Origin: Schistocephalus solidus | Lineage: Eukaryota; Platyhelminthes; Cestoda; Diphyllobothriidea; Diphyllobothriidae | Direction of reading: 5' to 3' | Length of the DNA: 64,000 bases | Assembly: GCA_017591395.1 (NCBI GenBank) | Contig: WEDG01000701.1 | Span: 62,001 to 126,000 of the forward strand | Shown here: piece by piece, positions 1 through 63,240 of the stretch | How the letters are laid out: each line of letters begins with the position of its first letter | Numbering within the stretch: position 1 is the first letter of the stretch | The notes under the pieces: generated by a model | Databases searched by the model: none | What the model was told of the DNA's origin: nothing | What the model saw: the letters and a program-made list of their open reading frames with translations, nothing else | Program-made: the position numbers and the translations under genes

Positions 1-1290
1 ACGACTTTAAGGCCAATAAATACACTACCAGCAGTCTCGAAGATCTTCGAGACCTTGATCAAAGACAATATGATGCGTGACCTAAGAGAGAATAACCTAC
101 TTAATGCGGCTCAGCATGGCTTTCTTTAAAAAAGGTCTTGTGACACTTGCCAGCTCTCTTTCTTTGATCGTGTGCTACAATCAAGAGACAGCGGTTTGGC
201 AATTTACACCGTTTACTTCGATTTCACTAAGGCTTTTGATCGTGTTGACCATGATCTCCTACTGCTGAAACTTGCCTCCTTCGGCATAGGTCACAAGCTT
301 CTGAACTTAAATATTTTCCTATTTGAATGCTCGTGCACAACGGGTTAACATTTCTGATGTTATCTCTAACCCCACGCATGTGAGGAGCGGAGTTATTCAG
401 GGCAGCGTGCTCGGCCCGCATCTATTTTGCCTCTTTGTCAACGATGTTCCTGATTGTTTCCAGTATGGTAGGCCCTTTATGTACGCGGACGATTTAAAAG
501 TTGCCTATCGATATAAACCGGTTGATCGCAACATCGTGCTTGAGCTCTTAAAAAAGGATCTTCAGGCCTTCGCTCAGTGGTGTCGCACATGGCGCCTCTC
601 ACTTTTCTTCGCAAAAGTGCTCTGTTAGGGTTAATGGCGACAATCATCAGCCCCACCTTATCATAGACGGTCACGATCTAAATGTGCCAGGAGTTATAAA
701 GGATCTGGGCACATCATATTCTAGTAGTCTTAATCTGTCAGAGCACTGCGCCCTGATTGTCTCGAAAGTATGCCAAACTACTGGGTTTATTCTCAGAAAT
801 TGTAAAACCGTCAACATTAGAATCAGCCTCTATAACATGTATGTCATGCCTAGTCTGGAATACTGCTCATTTCTATTTAGCCTTCTGCACGCTAGTGAAC
901 GAAAGAAGATAGAATCAGTCCAGAACGTCTTTACAAAAAGAGTTTTCTATTCAGAACACCGAAAACTGTCCAACCAACAACGCTGTGAGCTTACAAGTCT
1001 TGACCCGCTGTGACTCCGCAGATTACAGAAGGGACTATTTTTACTGTTTAAATAGCTAAAAAGTCGTACATTTAACACCCTTACATCTCTGAGGTACCTC
1101 GAGCATTCTCGGCGCATCAGTCATCGAGATGTATTTTTATTTCTTCCTTTAGCAAGCACAGTTAGATACCGACAGTTTTTTTCGGTAAACGCTATAACAA
1201 TCTGGAATAAGCTACCTAGAAGTATCAAAATTCAGCAAAATTATCCATTGTTTACGCGAACTGTCACTAGTTTTCTACATTCAGGACACC
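1..1290 (+). pseudogene. CR1/jockey-like LINE reverse transcriptase fragment, frameshifted
   Basis: In shifting frames the region reads LPAVSKIFETLIKDN, an FDFTKAFDRVDHDLLL block, GVIQGSVLGPHLFCLFVNDV and MYADDLKVAY. These are RT domain motifs, including the catalytic YADD. The C-terminal tail follows (MPSLEYCSFLF; FFSVNAITIWNKLPRSIK). At least four frame breaks and stops (near 127, 345, 627 and 1011) make it non-functional. It is cut by the window's left edge, and the EN domain lies outside. Confidence 0.8.
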
Positions 1291-1629
1291 TTCCAAAACT
1301 TTTGGGTGCTGACTCTGTGGAAGGTCTCTCAGGTTCTGATGGCGTTCACGGCCTCTGAATCCTGCGCCGGACTTCATGCTGAGGGCAATATTGCTGGCTC
1401 TGCAGACCTCAATCGGCTTATTTCTCAGTCGACAGCGAACAGCAGCTCGCCGATATACCTGCTGGTGCAGAATACTGGATCCGTAACACTGAATGGAGAA
1501 GTTCCTTACCGGGCACCTGTGTTAACGCGTCCCTGTCCTGAACTTAAATTTCTCAATAAGCTGCAGTTTTTTCTCCTGAAAACACCTGAAACAACGATCA
1601 GGATTTTTTTTCACTGTCAGCTTGACCCT

Positions 1630-1945
1630 CTACTGTATGTATTTTTTGGACTTTGCCTGTAAACTGGCAATAAATAAAAAAATATAATAAAATAAAATTG
1701 GGTTTTTTCGAAGGACGAGCTCTAGGCAATTTGCCATTTGAGCCTCTTTAACTCTCGTTGGAAATCTAACATTCTTTACGAGAAAGAGATTCATCATAAG
1801 CTTTAATAGTCTGGAGCTTAAGGAATACCACGAACCTTTTACGGATAATGTGTTCCAGTCAATCAATGGTGCATTAAAATCCCCGGCGATAACTGTGTCT
1901 TGAGTCTGAGCTGCGTCTTTAATTATTTCAAACATCATCTCGTCA
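1630..1945 (-). pseudogene. LINE endonuclease (APE-type) fragment
   Basis: Minus-strand reading contains VIAGDFNAPLIDWNT, LVKNVRFPTRV and NCLELVLRK. This is the central part of the APE-like endonuclease of CR1/jockey-type LINEs (GDFN motif with the catalytic Asp/Asn). Nothing else of this element is attached, so it is a short relic separate from the next entries. Confidence 0.75.
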
Positions 1946-2289
1946 ACTTCTGGCGTTTGATTTGGTGGTCTCTATAAAGTCAAGAAATTCAGATTTTGTT
2001 GTCCATGCGTCTTTATTTTTAACCAAACTGCTTCGCAGTCGCAAGGGCAAGCAATTATGCGTTCAGAGGATATTTGTATATTGTATATTTTGAAGGGTTA
2101 TAAGCATTGCAGTTGATGACCCTATTTATATAGAGATATAATTGCATTTGTGCAGTCAATAAAAATGGTGTAAATTTAAAATTGTTTCAGTCAAAGCGTA
2201 ACATAACTTCAAATGCGTGTTTACAGCTATAGGCAAAACATTATAGAAAAACAGAAGAAACCGAAAGATTTTTAAAAGGCTGTTTTTAA

Positions 2290-3000
2290 GTAATTATGTT
2301 GTGAGAGTCGTCTTTTGTCAAATATTATGTCATCAAGCCTTCTTTTAAAATCAGAAATGCTGTCAGAGTTAACCGTCTAGCTTGGTGACGAGTTCCAAGC
2401 TCGTACCACTCGTTGGCTGAAAAAAACTTTCTGAGCTTCAATCGCGTGCGTTTGCTATTGACCTTTTAAGGATGACCACACAGATGAGTTGTGCAGGCAA
2501 ACTCGAAGAAATCTTCCGATCTCAGGGAGCAATCGTAGCCGCGGATAATTTGGTATGTCCAGAGCAGGCTACACCGTAAGTGCCTGTTGGAAAGAGCAAA
2601 TAAGTCAAGCTTTATCAATCTGTCTTCATACCGTAAATTCTTAAAACCGTCGACATACTTCGTTGCTCTCCATTGTACCTGTTTGAGGAGGTGAACATCT
2701 TTCTTCATCCACGGTATCCAGGCTGGTATTCCGTAATCTAAATGTGGTCTCACGAAAACGCCATAGACTTTTCCGAAGAGATCAGGGGAGACTTTTTAAA
2801 CGCACGTCTGATCTAATGCAGTGCACATGTTGCCTTTGGAACTGCTTTCTTACAGTTTTCTGAGGGCGTCAATTTTGCAGTTGTCCACATGCCCAGATCT
2901 TTGTGCGTTTCTCCCTTTTTAATGCAGTGCCATTAATAAAATACTGGTGTTTCAGAGACACTTTTCGACCGGCACTTATGTGTAGGAGATGATTGCTCTG
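2290..3000 (-). pseudogene. LINE reverse transcriptase C-terminal fragment
   Basis: Minus-strand frames read KKGETHKDLGMWTT, then MRPHLDYGIPAWIPWMKKD, LKQVQWRATKYVDGFKNL, YEDRLIKLDLFALSNRHLR and FFSQRVVRAWNSSPS. This is the characteristic RT thumb/C-terminal region of CR1-type LINEs. Several stops and frame shifts are present. Its 5' side abuts the fragment at 3095-3620. Confidence 0.8.
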
Positions 3001-3094
3001 TTAACGTTGATTGCTTTTCCCCACTGTTTTTTGCATTCTGTCTCGGCGGAAGAGTTTATGTCCCTCGATGGAAATTGTGCTATCCAATATTTCC

Positions 3095-3620
3095 ACCTGC
3101 AACCAAGTTTATGTAATGGAAATGACATCCGGATGCACATCGGATATCCATACTTTCAGTTCATCTTGTTTCTGGAACAAACTCTGGATGTTTGTAAAAT
3201 GAAAGCGGAGCTTCGTCTGAACAGATTTTCGAACAATATTTGGTTCAGCATTGTTAGAATGGTCGAGTGTCTTATACTGTCTACTGTCTGAGTAGGAGGC
3301 TACTGCTTTTTGATCGAGCTGGAGGTCAACGCGTTTACTAACATTTGTTGCACTAAGCGGTATTTTATTGTGATCTGGCTGCCCTCCATACCCAGTGTCA
3401 TTGGCTTTCTCTAGAGAAATGACCTCTGGGTGTGCATAATTTCTCGATTCCAGGATTTTGAGATTTCTTTCGCCCAGTCTGGATTGCTTGAGGATTACTG
3501 ATTTGAGCCCTTTCAATTTTTTCCTCTCCACAGGTGAAAACTCCGCCTGACAAAACCGTTGGGTGAGACCTTCGAAGCATAGGTTTCCTGCTCAGCAAAA
3601 GTTGGGCTTCCAACTCATTC
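3095..3620 (-). pseudogene. LINE 5' coding fragment up to the start of the endonuclease
   Basis: A minus-strand open frame of 140 codons (3531-3109) ends in RFHFTNIQSLFQKQDELKVW and DVHPDVISIT, the N-terminus of a CR1-type endonuclease (TNIRSLxxKxDEL...PDIIxxTE). The preceding part is an unconserved linker. It then jumps to RT C-terminal sequence near 3000, so nearly all EN and RT has been deleted. Confidence 0.65.
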
Positions 3621-5258
3621 TGCAGAACATGATCAGTGGTCTTGGTTGGAACTAAAAGAATTCTTGGGCGCTGTCAATCTATTGTGACTTAATGTATTTA
3701 ATAATTGGACTGTGAGTTTCTACAGCTTTGAGATTTTCAGATATTAGTTTTGTACACCACCTTAAAACGTTTTGCTAAGATCGAGATTAATGATGGAAAA
3801 CAGTTCATTAAGATGATAAATGTGGATATGCAATAAAGGCAAGTGGCACGTTTCATAGAAGTGGCCTTACAGGAAGACAAGGAGAGATGGGTTAAGAGCC
3901 TAGCTACAGAGCTCCAAATGGCCGGTATCATGACCATAACTGATATTTAAACAAATAGGTAGGAGAATGCGCTTTGCTAGCTCCCTAGCAATTTTGAGCA
4001 TAAGAACAAGAGTTAAATTGGGGAACAATAATGATAGTTTTAAGAGTTATTTTATTTATAATAAGATTGCCTTTATGGTTTTTAAATAAAACAAACTACT
4101 AAATTATCATGAATTCAAATGCTCAAGGAAAACCGAAAACCATTTGTACAGCAGAAGAGCAAACAGCTACAGATGTTTAATAAGAGAGTTCAGGATGATA
4201 CCATTATCAAGTGAGTGCGAGTTTGAAAATTAGTCTTTCGATAACTAATGGACCGCAGATGAAAATAAATGATAATGAGAAGTGCATCAAATGACAGTTT
4301 TGGAAAGGTTAACTCAGTTTCAGGTGAAAAGCGGCTGTAGCGAAGAATTTTAATAAGTCTGTTTTTTGACTGTCTTAACAATAAACAGGATTAATCAGTT
4401 AAACTAAACAAACAGGTTAAAGTGTCTTCCCAGTTGGGGTTGACACAACCCGCAATGAAATTTGTCATATAGTAGTAGTGGTTTGTGACTTTTTTAATAC
4501 TGATATTGTAAAAAAGGTAGCTGATTCATCTAATATATTTAAATGTAACACGTTTGTTTTCTTTGCTCACTTCTTCAGGCCTCAATTTTAGCTTTAAACC
4601 TTTTCTCCGTGGTGAAAATATATAACGTTCTTTTCACGCTAAACCGTTATGGTTGGCCACTCAACCAACCAACCCAACAAAATCCTTTCCTTGCAGCATT
4701 TGTTGAGCCCTACAGCGCTTTGCTTCAACGCCATATTTAAACAGACGGACTCAGAAAAGCAGTTCACTTTCATGATATATTGTTTCCTGGATATATCGTT
4801 TATTTTTATGGCTCCCTTGAATGAATAAGGCAATACAGGAGTACTCAACAAAACCAAGTTGCCAATTTGCCAGAATACGGTTAAAATGAAGCATTAAAAA
4901 GCTGATGAACGAACAAACTGCTTCAGTAACACATTCCTGAATTAACTTCAATTACTCCGCGCACTCCAAAACCTTGTGGCAAATTATAAAAAAACAGACT
5001 TTCATGAGCTTAATGCAGTTTTTGGCTAAATATTTGTCTCAATCACTTCATGGTTAAGAAAACCAGCAGTATATGCATCTATCCTTTCCGTTGTTCTTAT
5101 ATTAAGCCATTTTGTTTGAACGCACAATTTTGTGCAATCAGCTGTTAATTTCCAGTTTGCCCGCCGTTTTCGCTATGGACCTCTTATCTGTGTTGAGATT
5201 TGGGGTTGCCAATTTGGACTTGTGCTGACGCGTTTAACAGTCCAAACTTGGCACAGAA
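3621..5258. other. 5' flank of ZSWIM: no gene recognised
   Basis: AT-rich sequence with stops in all frames and no recognisable coding homology. The promoter of ZSWIM should lie in its right half, but no clear TATA or initiator sequence can be named. Confidence 0.5.
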
Positions 5259-57515
<52,257 letters not shown>

Positions 57516-57520
57516 GCTCT

Positions 57521-57526
57521 GTAAGT
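57521..57526 (+). promoter_or_regulatory. Possible 5' splice donor just after the ZSWIM stop codon
   Basis: The sequence CTCT/gtaagt sits 5 bp after the TGA, a textbook donor. If used, the transcript has an intron in its 3' UTR. No paired acceptor could be proved from sequence; one candidate is the acceptor at 59370. Confidence 0.3.
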
Positions 57527-57649
57527 GCCTTCTGTTTAATGCTTTTTTTGTTGCCCCAAGTACCACATGTTTTGATTGCCTATGCTGTAACATCCTTCTC
57601 CCTCCCGCTCCCTCCCCCTGGTCGCTCATGCGATAGTTCGAACATCGAT

Positions 57650-57795
57650 TTGGACGAGTTTTATCGTGAAGGTGACTTGTGCAGCATCTATCGCACTCTC
57701 CCCTGCCTGGACCTGGTGCCATGAACAAGTCAAGTAGGTCGGAGGCGGAAGCGAGTGCAGCTGGCTGTCGCTGTCGTAACCGCCTCTAAGCGTGC
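57650..57795 (+). repeat. Interspersed repeat, copy of the 27.1-kb type, in the ZSWIM 3' region
   Basis: aggtgacttgtgcagcatct, atcgcactctcccctg and ggtcggaggcgga match the type copy. It sits between the stop codon and the AATAAA at 57824. Confidence 0.6.
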
Positions 57796-57823
57796 TCAAA
57801 CTGTCGCGCAATTTGTTGGGTCC

Positions 57824-57829
57824 AATAAA
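57824..57829 (+). promoter_or_regulatory. Candidate polyadenylation signal AATAAA for ZSWIM
   Basis: AATAAA occurs 309 bp after the stop codon, just downstream of a copy of the 27.1-kb-type interspersed repeat. Other AATAAA hexamers occur further on (for example near 59322), so transcript-end evidence is needed. Confidence 0.35.
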
Positions 57830-59370
57830 TTCTGCTCTAGTCGTTTGCCTTAACGCTTGAATATATCACGACCTGGCTTTGAAGTTTGCCATATGATGGG
57901 ATAACTCGGTCCTCCTCTCAGGACTGAGGGCCAGGCACTCAAAAATTTGACATTCAAGCCTTCCCCATTAAGGTTTGTTACGCATGCATTAGGTACCTGG
58001 TTGTGCGTGTGGCACGCGTAGATGGGCTGTTTTTGCCTTATCAGTCATTACGCTCTCGCCCACCTGCGGTCGTCTTGACGTTTCTTTCCATGAAAGCGTG
58101 ATTATTGTTTTTGCTGCTCAGACCCACCGTACTGGAGACTAATTCACACTCGCAAGTCACTGGTGCTGTGCCAATTCTGCGGGTCAGCCGATGGACATCG
58201 TCAGCTGCGATTCGAATATCTCTGTCTGCAACCAGTTTTACTTCCGGGCAACTTTTTCCTTTCGTCAGCAACTGCCTTTATAAATGCAGTCACGTCTTGT
58301 GAGCCCTGACACCTTGGTTATGTTGCGGGACCCTCTGGACAGCGGTTGTGCTGGAATAGTTTCCAAGACTTGACGTTTCTGCGGCACACCGCTTTAGGGT
58401 TTCAGGTCTGGGTGGCGGGTGCCACTGTGGTTTGCGACCTTTTTTATAAGTAACCGATTTACCCAGTAGCTTCCCGGTTATAGTTTCTTATAGGGTCAGG
58501 TCGACCTCAATCCTCCTAGTCAGACGGACTGGCAATGAGGTTGTAGGATATAGCCTCAGTGTGGCAGGTCTCGTTCAATAACTAACTTCTCATACTCCCC
58601 GTTAACTCCCTTCTGGTAAAAAAAGTCAAGCGATTTACCAATTGGCAGGCTTTATCGCTGCCGCCGCCTGTGGCACTTCGTATTTTCGATGGTACCTTTG
58701 CTATCTTTCGATCCCGCTACTACCGTTTCCCTTTCGCTTTATAGTAGCAACGCGAGGAGCTCTCGGATCCCACAATCTCTCACATTCGCCCTCTCTATCT
58801 CTCTCCTTCATGCATCTCAACACACACACCCTTGATAGCAGGACCGTGTTCTTCCTCTTGTGCTGGGCATAATGTAAAAAGTGCAATCTTTTCCTCAAGG
58901 GCGCTCGGAGGAGAGTGTCACCAGGAGGGTTCGAGAAACCTGTTTCTATTGGAATGATGATTTTTTTACAAACTCGAACACAAAGTCTGCGAAATTTCTG
59001 ACTATTTCCGCACGCCTTTCCATGGTTTCTTTCCCCTCAACCCCCCCCCCCCCCCCCCCAGCAATCCTGGCGCCAATTGTCCCACTTCCCCACCCCAAAA
59101 AATGAATGAGAATCTTCCCCATATTCCGCATGGGTGAATGCGCAAGCGGAGATCAATTATAGTGCATTTCCAGACATTATTTCTCTTCCTCCCTCTCTCA
59201 GTCTCTCGCTCATTTTTTACTCGACGCAACTGCGGAAATCCGCCTAGACAAGGCTCCTTTTTCCTTTCTCATTTTGTAGATTTAAATGTATTATGTCTGT
59301 GTGTTTTTACTGCCCGTACCAATAAAAACATGTGTATGAACTCCTTCGGTGATCTCTGTGTTCTATACAG
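57830..59370. other. Downstream of ZSWIM: no gene recognised
   Basis: Nothing recognisable; a poly-C run at 59041-59059. Confidence 0.45.
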
Positions 59371-59597
59371 GCGATAGTGATGTGGACTCGCGTCTGATTG
59401 GAGGGAAAGGCGATTGTGGAAAACCGTCAGGATTGGCGCATTTAGCTGTTGTTTCGAACTCTCATCGAAGTTCAAGGTCCTCAGAGATGGAACCTTTTGC
59501 CGAGTTGGCTGACTATTTGTTAAACCTAGCCGGTCCGGCGTCTGCGTCGGCACCCAGCGCGGCTGTGTGGCTGGCAGGATGGCGTTTGCCTGACTAG
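59371..59597 (+). CDS. Candidate terminal exon of unknown gene
   Basis: Acceptor ttctatacag is followed by an open frame GDSDVDSRLIGGKGDCGKPS, ending MEPFAELADYLLNLAG and then an Ala/Ser-rich tail and TAG. The splice-like start and even composition are suggestive, but there is no homology I can name and no upstream exon. It could instead be spliced 3' UTR of ZSWIM from the donor at 57521, or chance. Confidence 0.2.
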
Positions 59598-61829
59598 TGC
59601 GACTTCTGTGTGTCTACCTACATAGGTGGCCTCGTAGTTACCGTTGTGGGCGGCTCTGACGTAAGCTGTCTACCGCCATTTTTCGTTTGCCGCCGTCCCT
59701 TGTTCTGCCCCGTTTCCGTTAGATGCCTTTGCATTAGCAGGCGCCTGCATGTCCGGCCCGCCAATCTTCGACAGGCTGTGTTTTTTGATAACCTTTGCGT
59801 TTTTTGTCGGATGCCGCCGCCGGATATTTACACCTGGGAGCGGCCAATCCCTTCCTGCACTCTTTTTTGCTCACTGCTGGTCCTGTCTGCAAAAAAATTC
59901 TGTCAATAAGAGGAAAGTTACCGACAAGGATTCGGGAGACTGGATAAACAGTTTTTGCCTGTTACTCATCAGTAAGTCATACTGTAACCGCAGATGCGAG
60001 CGTACGCGACAGATTACGCGCCCGAAAGCTCTGCCGGGGCAGTGTGGAACTTTTCATGCATCTGCAGTTGGTTGATGACTGTTCGTAAGCTAGAAACATC
60101 CATTTCGGCGCCTTTGGGGATTCCAGTGTAGCCATTTAGTATCACTTTAGCTTACATCCACCCTATGGGGGGCGGGGGGCTGGTACATTTGACTTTTCAT
60201 TTTGCCAGTTCAACTGGATGCAAGGTAGCGCTAGACATTCTGTTGTGCTTGTTGTTTATAATGAGCCGCAAATCGTCTTCCTCTACAAGTTCAACCAGAT
60301 CGCGTGTATCACGAATCTTCCGTCTTCAAGAACTGAAATAAGTTGTTGCTGGGTGAATGGTGGTTGCTTGCTTAAGTCTACTGGCGGAACAGTTTCGGGA
60401 CATAGATTTCAAGTTGGCCTTTTTCACTAACTTCTCCGGCACGCCAGTTCAAGATTCCAAGACTGTGTTGGACGCGGAGAAAATGCTGCAGAATGCTGGT
60501 CATCATTCTCCACGTCACGGCACTAATGTGGCCCGGTAGTCTTGCGGGTAGCTGATTTACAAGCTGGACGCCTACAGCCGCGCCTGTGGCTATATCTGCT
60601 TCAAGGCCCATGATAACTAATTCGACAGACCAGAGAGCCTGCTTGCATCACAACAGAAGCTTTTGCTGATGCCTATTCCTGCATCCGGCATTATTGTTTC
60701 TAACTTGCCAATCATTAATCAGCCACGCTTCAAGCCCCTGTGTGGTCTTACCCAACAAATGAAGGCCCGAACTTCAGGGTGTTGGATTTAAAACACTAAA
60801 AGACCCACTAGAAGCCGGTGGGAGTTCGGCGTCGTTTTCCTCGCTGGAGTCTGCGTTCGTTCCCCCTACTGTCCAGACCGGACAGTACACTTCGTCATTA
60901 GAGCAGGCCTGCAAATGCCGACATGCTTCGCATTTCGGTGTTTGGTGAAGAATGGATTTTCGCAGCCCTGTCCGGAAGTACATACACCTTAGAGACAACT
61001 TTCGCGATAGCTTGACACACCTTGGTAACACCGTGAGTGTTCGCATCAGCCGAACCTAGCGGCCATAGTCCATGTGGTCGATGAACGTTCTCCCTTGGTT
61101 TGAACCGCAACGGACCGAGGATGATCTGGGCGGATATTTCCACCTTTTAAATCACTCGGCGGATTCTGCAACCAGCAAGCGAGTATCTGGCTGTATCTTC
61201 CGCACTTCGATGATGATCCAGATGACCTTCGCGATGCCCCCCGTTGGACCCTACCCCCAAGGGCGACAGTTATTTCTCTACTATCACCGGGAGTTTTTTC
61301 CCCTGTCTGCTCTTTTTAACTATATTCCACCCAGTTTGCTTATAGCAATTGGCCTCGTCAACATCCCGAGATATTGTTTTTTTGAAACCTCAAATCGCAT
61401 GTACAAATTGGGAATTCAAAGGTTACTCACCTATATCTCCCTCAAGTAAACTGATAATGATAGCGCATCAACTCCTCAGTTTTTGTCAATGTGAGAAAAC
61501 GAATTGACCCTACTCATGCATTTGACATGTTAACTCTGTTTTGTCTTTTTTGGCAGGAAGTTGAACCTAAATATTTGAAACTGTTAACAATTGAGCCTTG
61601 GAACCTGTCTTAAGGTACCTTGCCTGGTAGAATGCTGTCCGGTGTCTAATACAGTTAAATCAGCTGCCCTGCTAATGCGATCACCGATCTGATCACTGAT
61701 ATGATCTGTATCCGATCTGAGGATCAAGTAATACGATCAATTACTAGACATTAAGTACTGTATCACCGATCTGAAGATCTATCGACCTGACACCGGGCAG
61801 TTATTGCATATTGCTTCGTCCGCCGTTGA
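59598..61829. other. Downstream intergenic sequence
   Basis: No gene recognised. A decayed SINE fold-back may lie at 59918-60115 (taccgacaaggattcgggag ... aagctagaaacatccatttc). A GATC-dense patch lies at 61679-61780. Confidence 0.4.
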
Positions 61830-62125
61830 TGAATGCTCACCGATCGCTAAGGGAACTCATTTGTCTCGTTGCGCCTTGGGGCTCACTCTCGAGCCCCTCC
61901 AGCGGCCACACAGTGGCTATTATCGTGAGCAGAGAACGATTCCAGCAAAGACATTGGAGACTGGAATGGACATTTCTGGCTCATTAGCCGTCATCAGCTA
62001 GTCATCCAACCCCAGCTGGTGCCACACCTGAGGCTTGAAACCCTCAACCTGGGGCTGAGAATGGCTGGCTGGTAACGCTTGATGAGTCGGAACTGCGCAT
62101 TCTAGTCTCCCTTATCTTTCCTAGC
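61830..62125. mobile_element. SINE fold-back pair
   Basis: The minus-strand body (61830-62030) includes a ribozyme-like core at 61959-62003. It is followed head to head by a decayed plus-strand body (gaatggctggctggtaacgc, tagtctcccttatctttcc). The arms form a long imperfect palindrome. Confidence 0.65.
61959..62003 (-). ncRNA. SINE hammerhead-like ribozyme, core intact
   Basis: Minus strand: stem I GACTAG/CCAGTC (one mismatch, with a T-A where other copies have T-G), CTGATGA, stem II GGCT/AGCC with AATG loop, GAAA, stem III AT/AT with GTCC loop. Confidence 0.55.
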
Positions 62126-62276
62126 AGTGTTCTCTGCCAATGACTGCCACGCCCACATAAGTGTACTTATTGCTTATTGTTGTTAATAAATCGGGACGAA
62201 AATATTTGTAAGCACTGCCCAAAATGCAGGTACAGCAGGTATCACAACGTTTGCTGGTCCTTTCGGCTAAGGGTGC

Positions 62277-62320
62277 CTTGTATGGCCGCCTAAACAGGAC
62301 ACCGGAATAGAAACTGTAAA
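62277..62320 (+). mobile_element. MITE-like left terminus
   Basis: CTTGTATGGCCGCCTAAACA followed by ggacaccggaatag matches the left end of the element at 32968. No matching right end was found, so the element may be truncated. Confidence 0.5.
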
Positions 62321-63004
62321 TCGTTTGTCACACCCAGCCGGGCCGCACAGCCTACGTCCTAGCGCGAAAGTACGCGGAGCAAGGCGACACGCTCGGACTG
62401 CGTAACCTCTGATGGGTTCCGCTTATAAACACGATAACTGGGCAACCCGCATGTGACGAACCGGTGGAGTGTAACTTGGCAACACTGTCTGTAGGAGCGG
62501 CCGCACCGGGCTATGCAGGGGCCGTTGCGAACGTTATATTCGTAGAGATGGCTGTTCGCAGCCTGTGCTGACTCCGACAGGTACTGCGAACAACAACAGG
62601 ATTTTATTGTCAGCTGTTGCCAATATTATTTCCCTTGTGGTTAACATGTGAGAGTGGCAGAACAAACCAACAAAGCAGTTTTAAAGCTGATGGTGCGCTA
62701 GGCGGTTTCTGTTGAAAACCTTATGTGGATGGCCGTGAAGTCGATGGTATTGGTTGCGAGTAAAGTAACCTGTTGTCCAGGTAAAAAAACCTGTTCAATC
62801 AGTGATTTTGTTCCGCATAAAGACTCTCATTTTCGTCAGCAATATCCGTGCAGGACATATTTATATGATTATTGACTTAACGAACAAAGATGTTTAGAAA
62901 GATGAAGCTCGCGAAGTAGACAGCGTGTACTGACTTCACGATATTTCGGACCTTTTATTTAACTGAACACCGTCTTCCTGACATCGCTCTGTGCACACTC
63001 AGCA
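62321..63004. other. Intergenic: nothing recognised
   Basis: GC-richer at 62330-62580, then AT-rich. No gene or known element was seen. Confidence 0.45.
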
Positions 63005-63125
63005 GGGCTTCGATGCGCCCCTCTCCTAAGTGGGCCTGCACCCCTCTCTTAAGTGGGCCTGCGCCCTCTCCCATTTCCGGTCTCCTTGACTCTGTCTTGA
63101 CACCGGACCCAGGTGGACGAGTGGA
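63005..63125 (-). repeat. Interspersed repeat, copy of the 27.1-kb type
   Basis: ccctctcccatttccggtct, ccttgactctgtcttgacac and cggacccaggtgg match the type copy on the minus strand. A short local duplication (cctctcYtaagtgggcctg) precedes them. Confidence 0.55.
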
Positions 63126-63240
63126 AGATAAAATGAGTTAAATAGAGCAAAAGTCTGCTCCCCCAATAATCCAGCACAATTCACTGTCGCTGCACCACTC
63201 TACGGTGGATAACGTAGGGCAACGGCAGTCGAACAAAATG

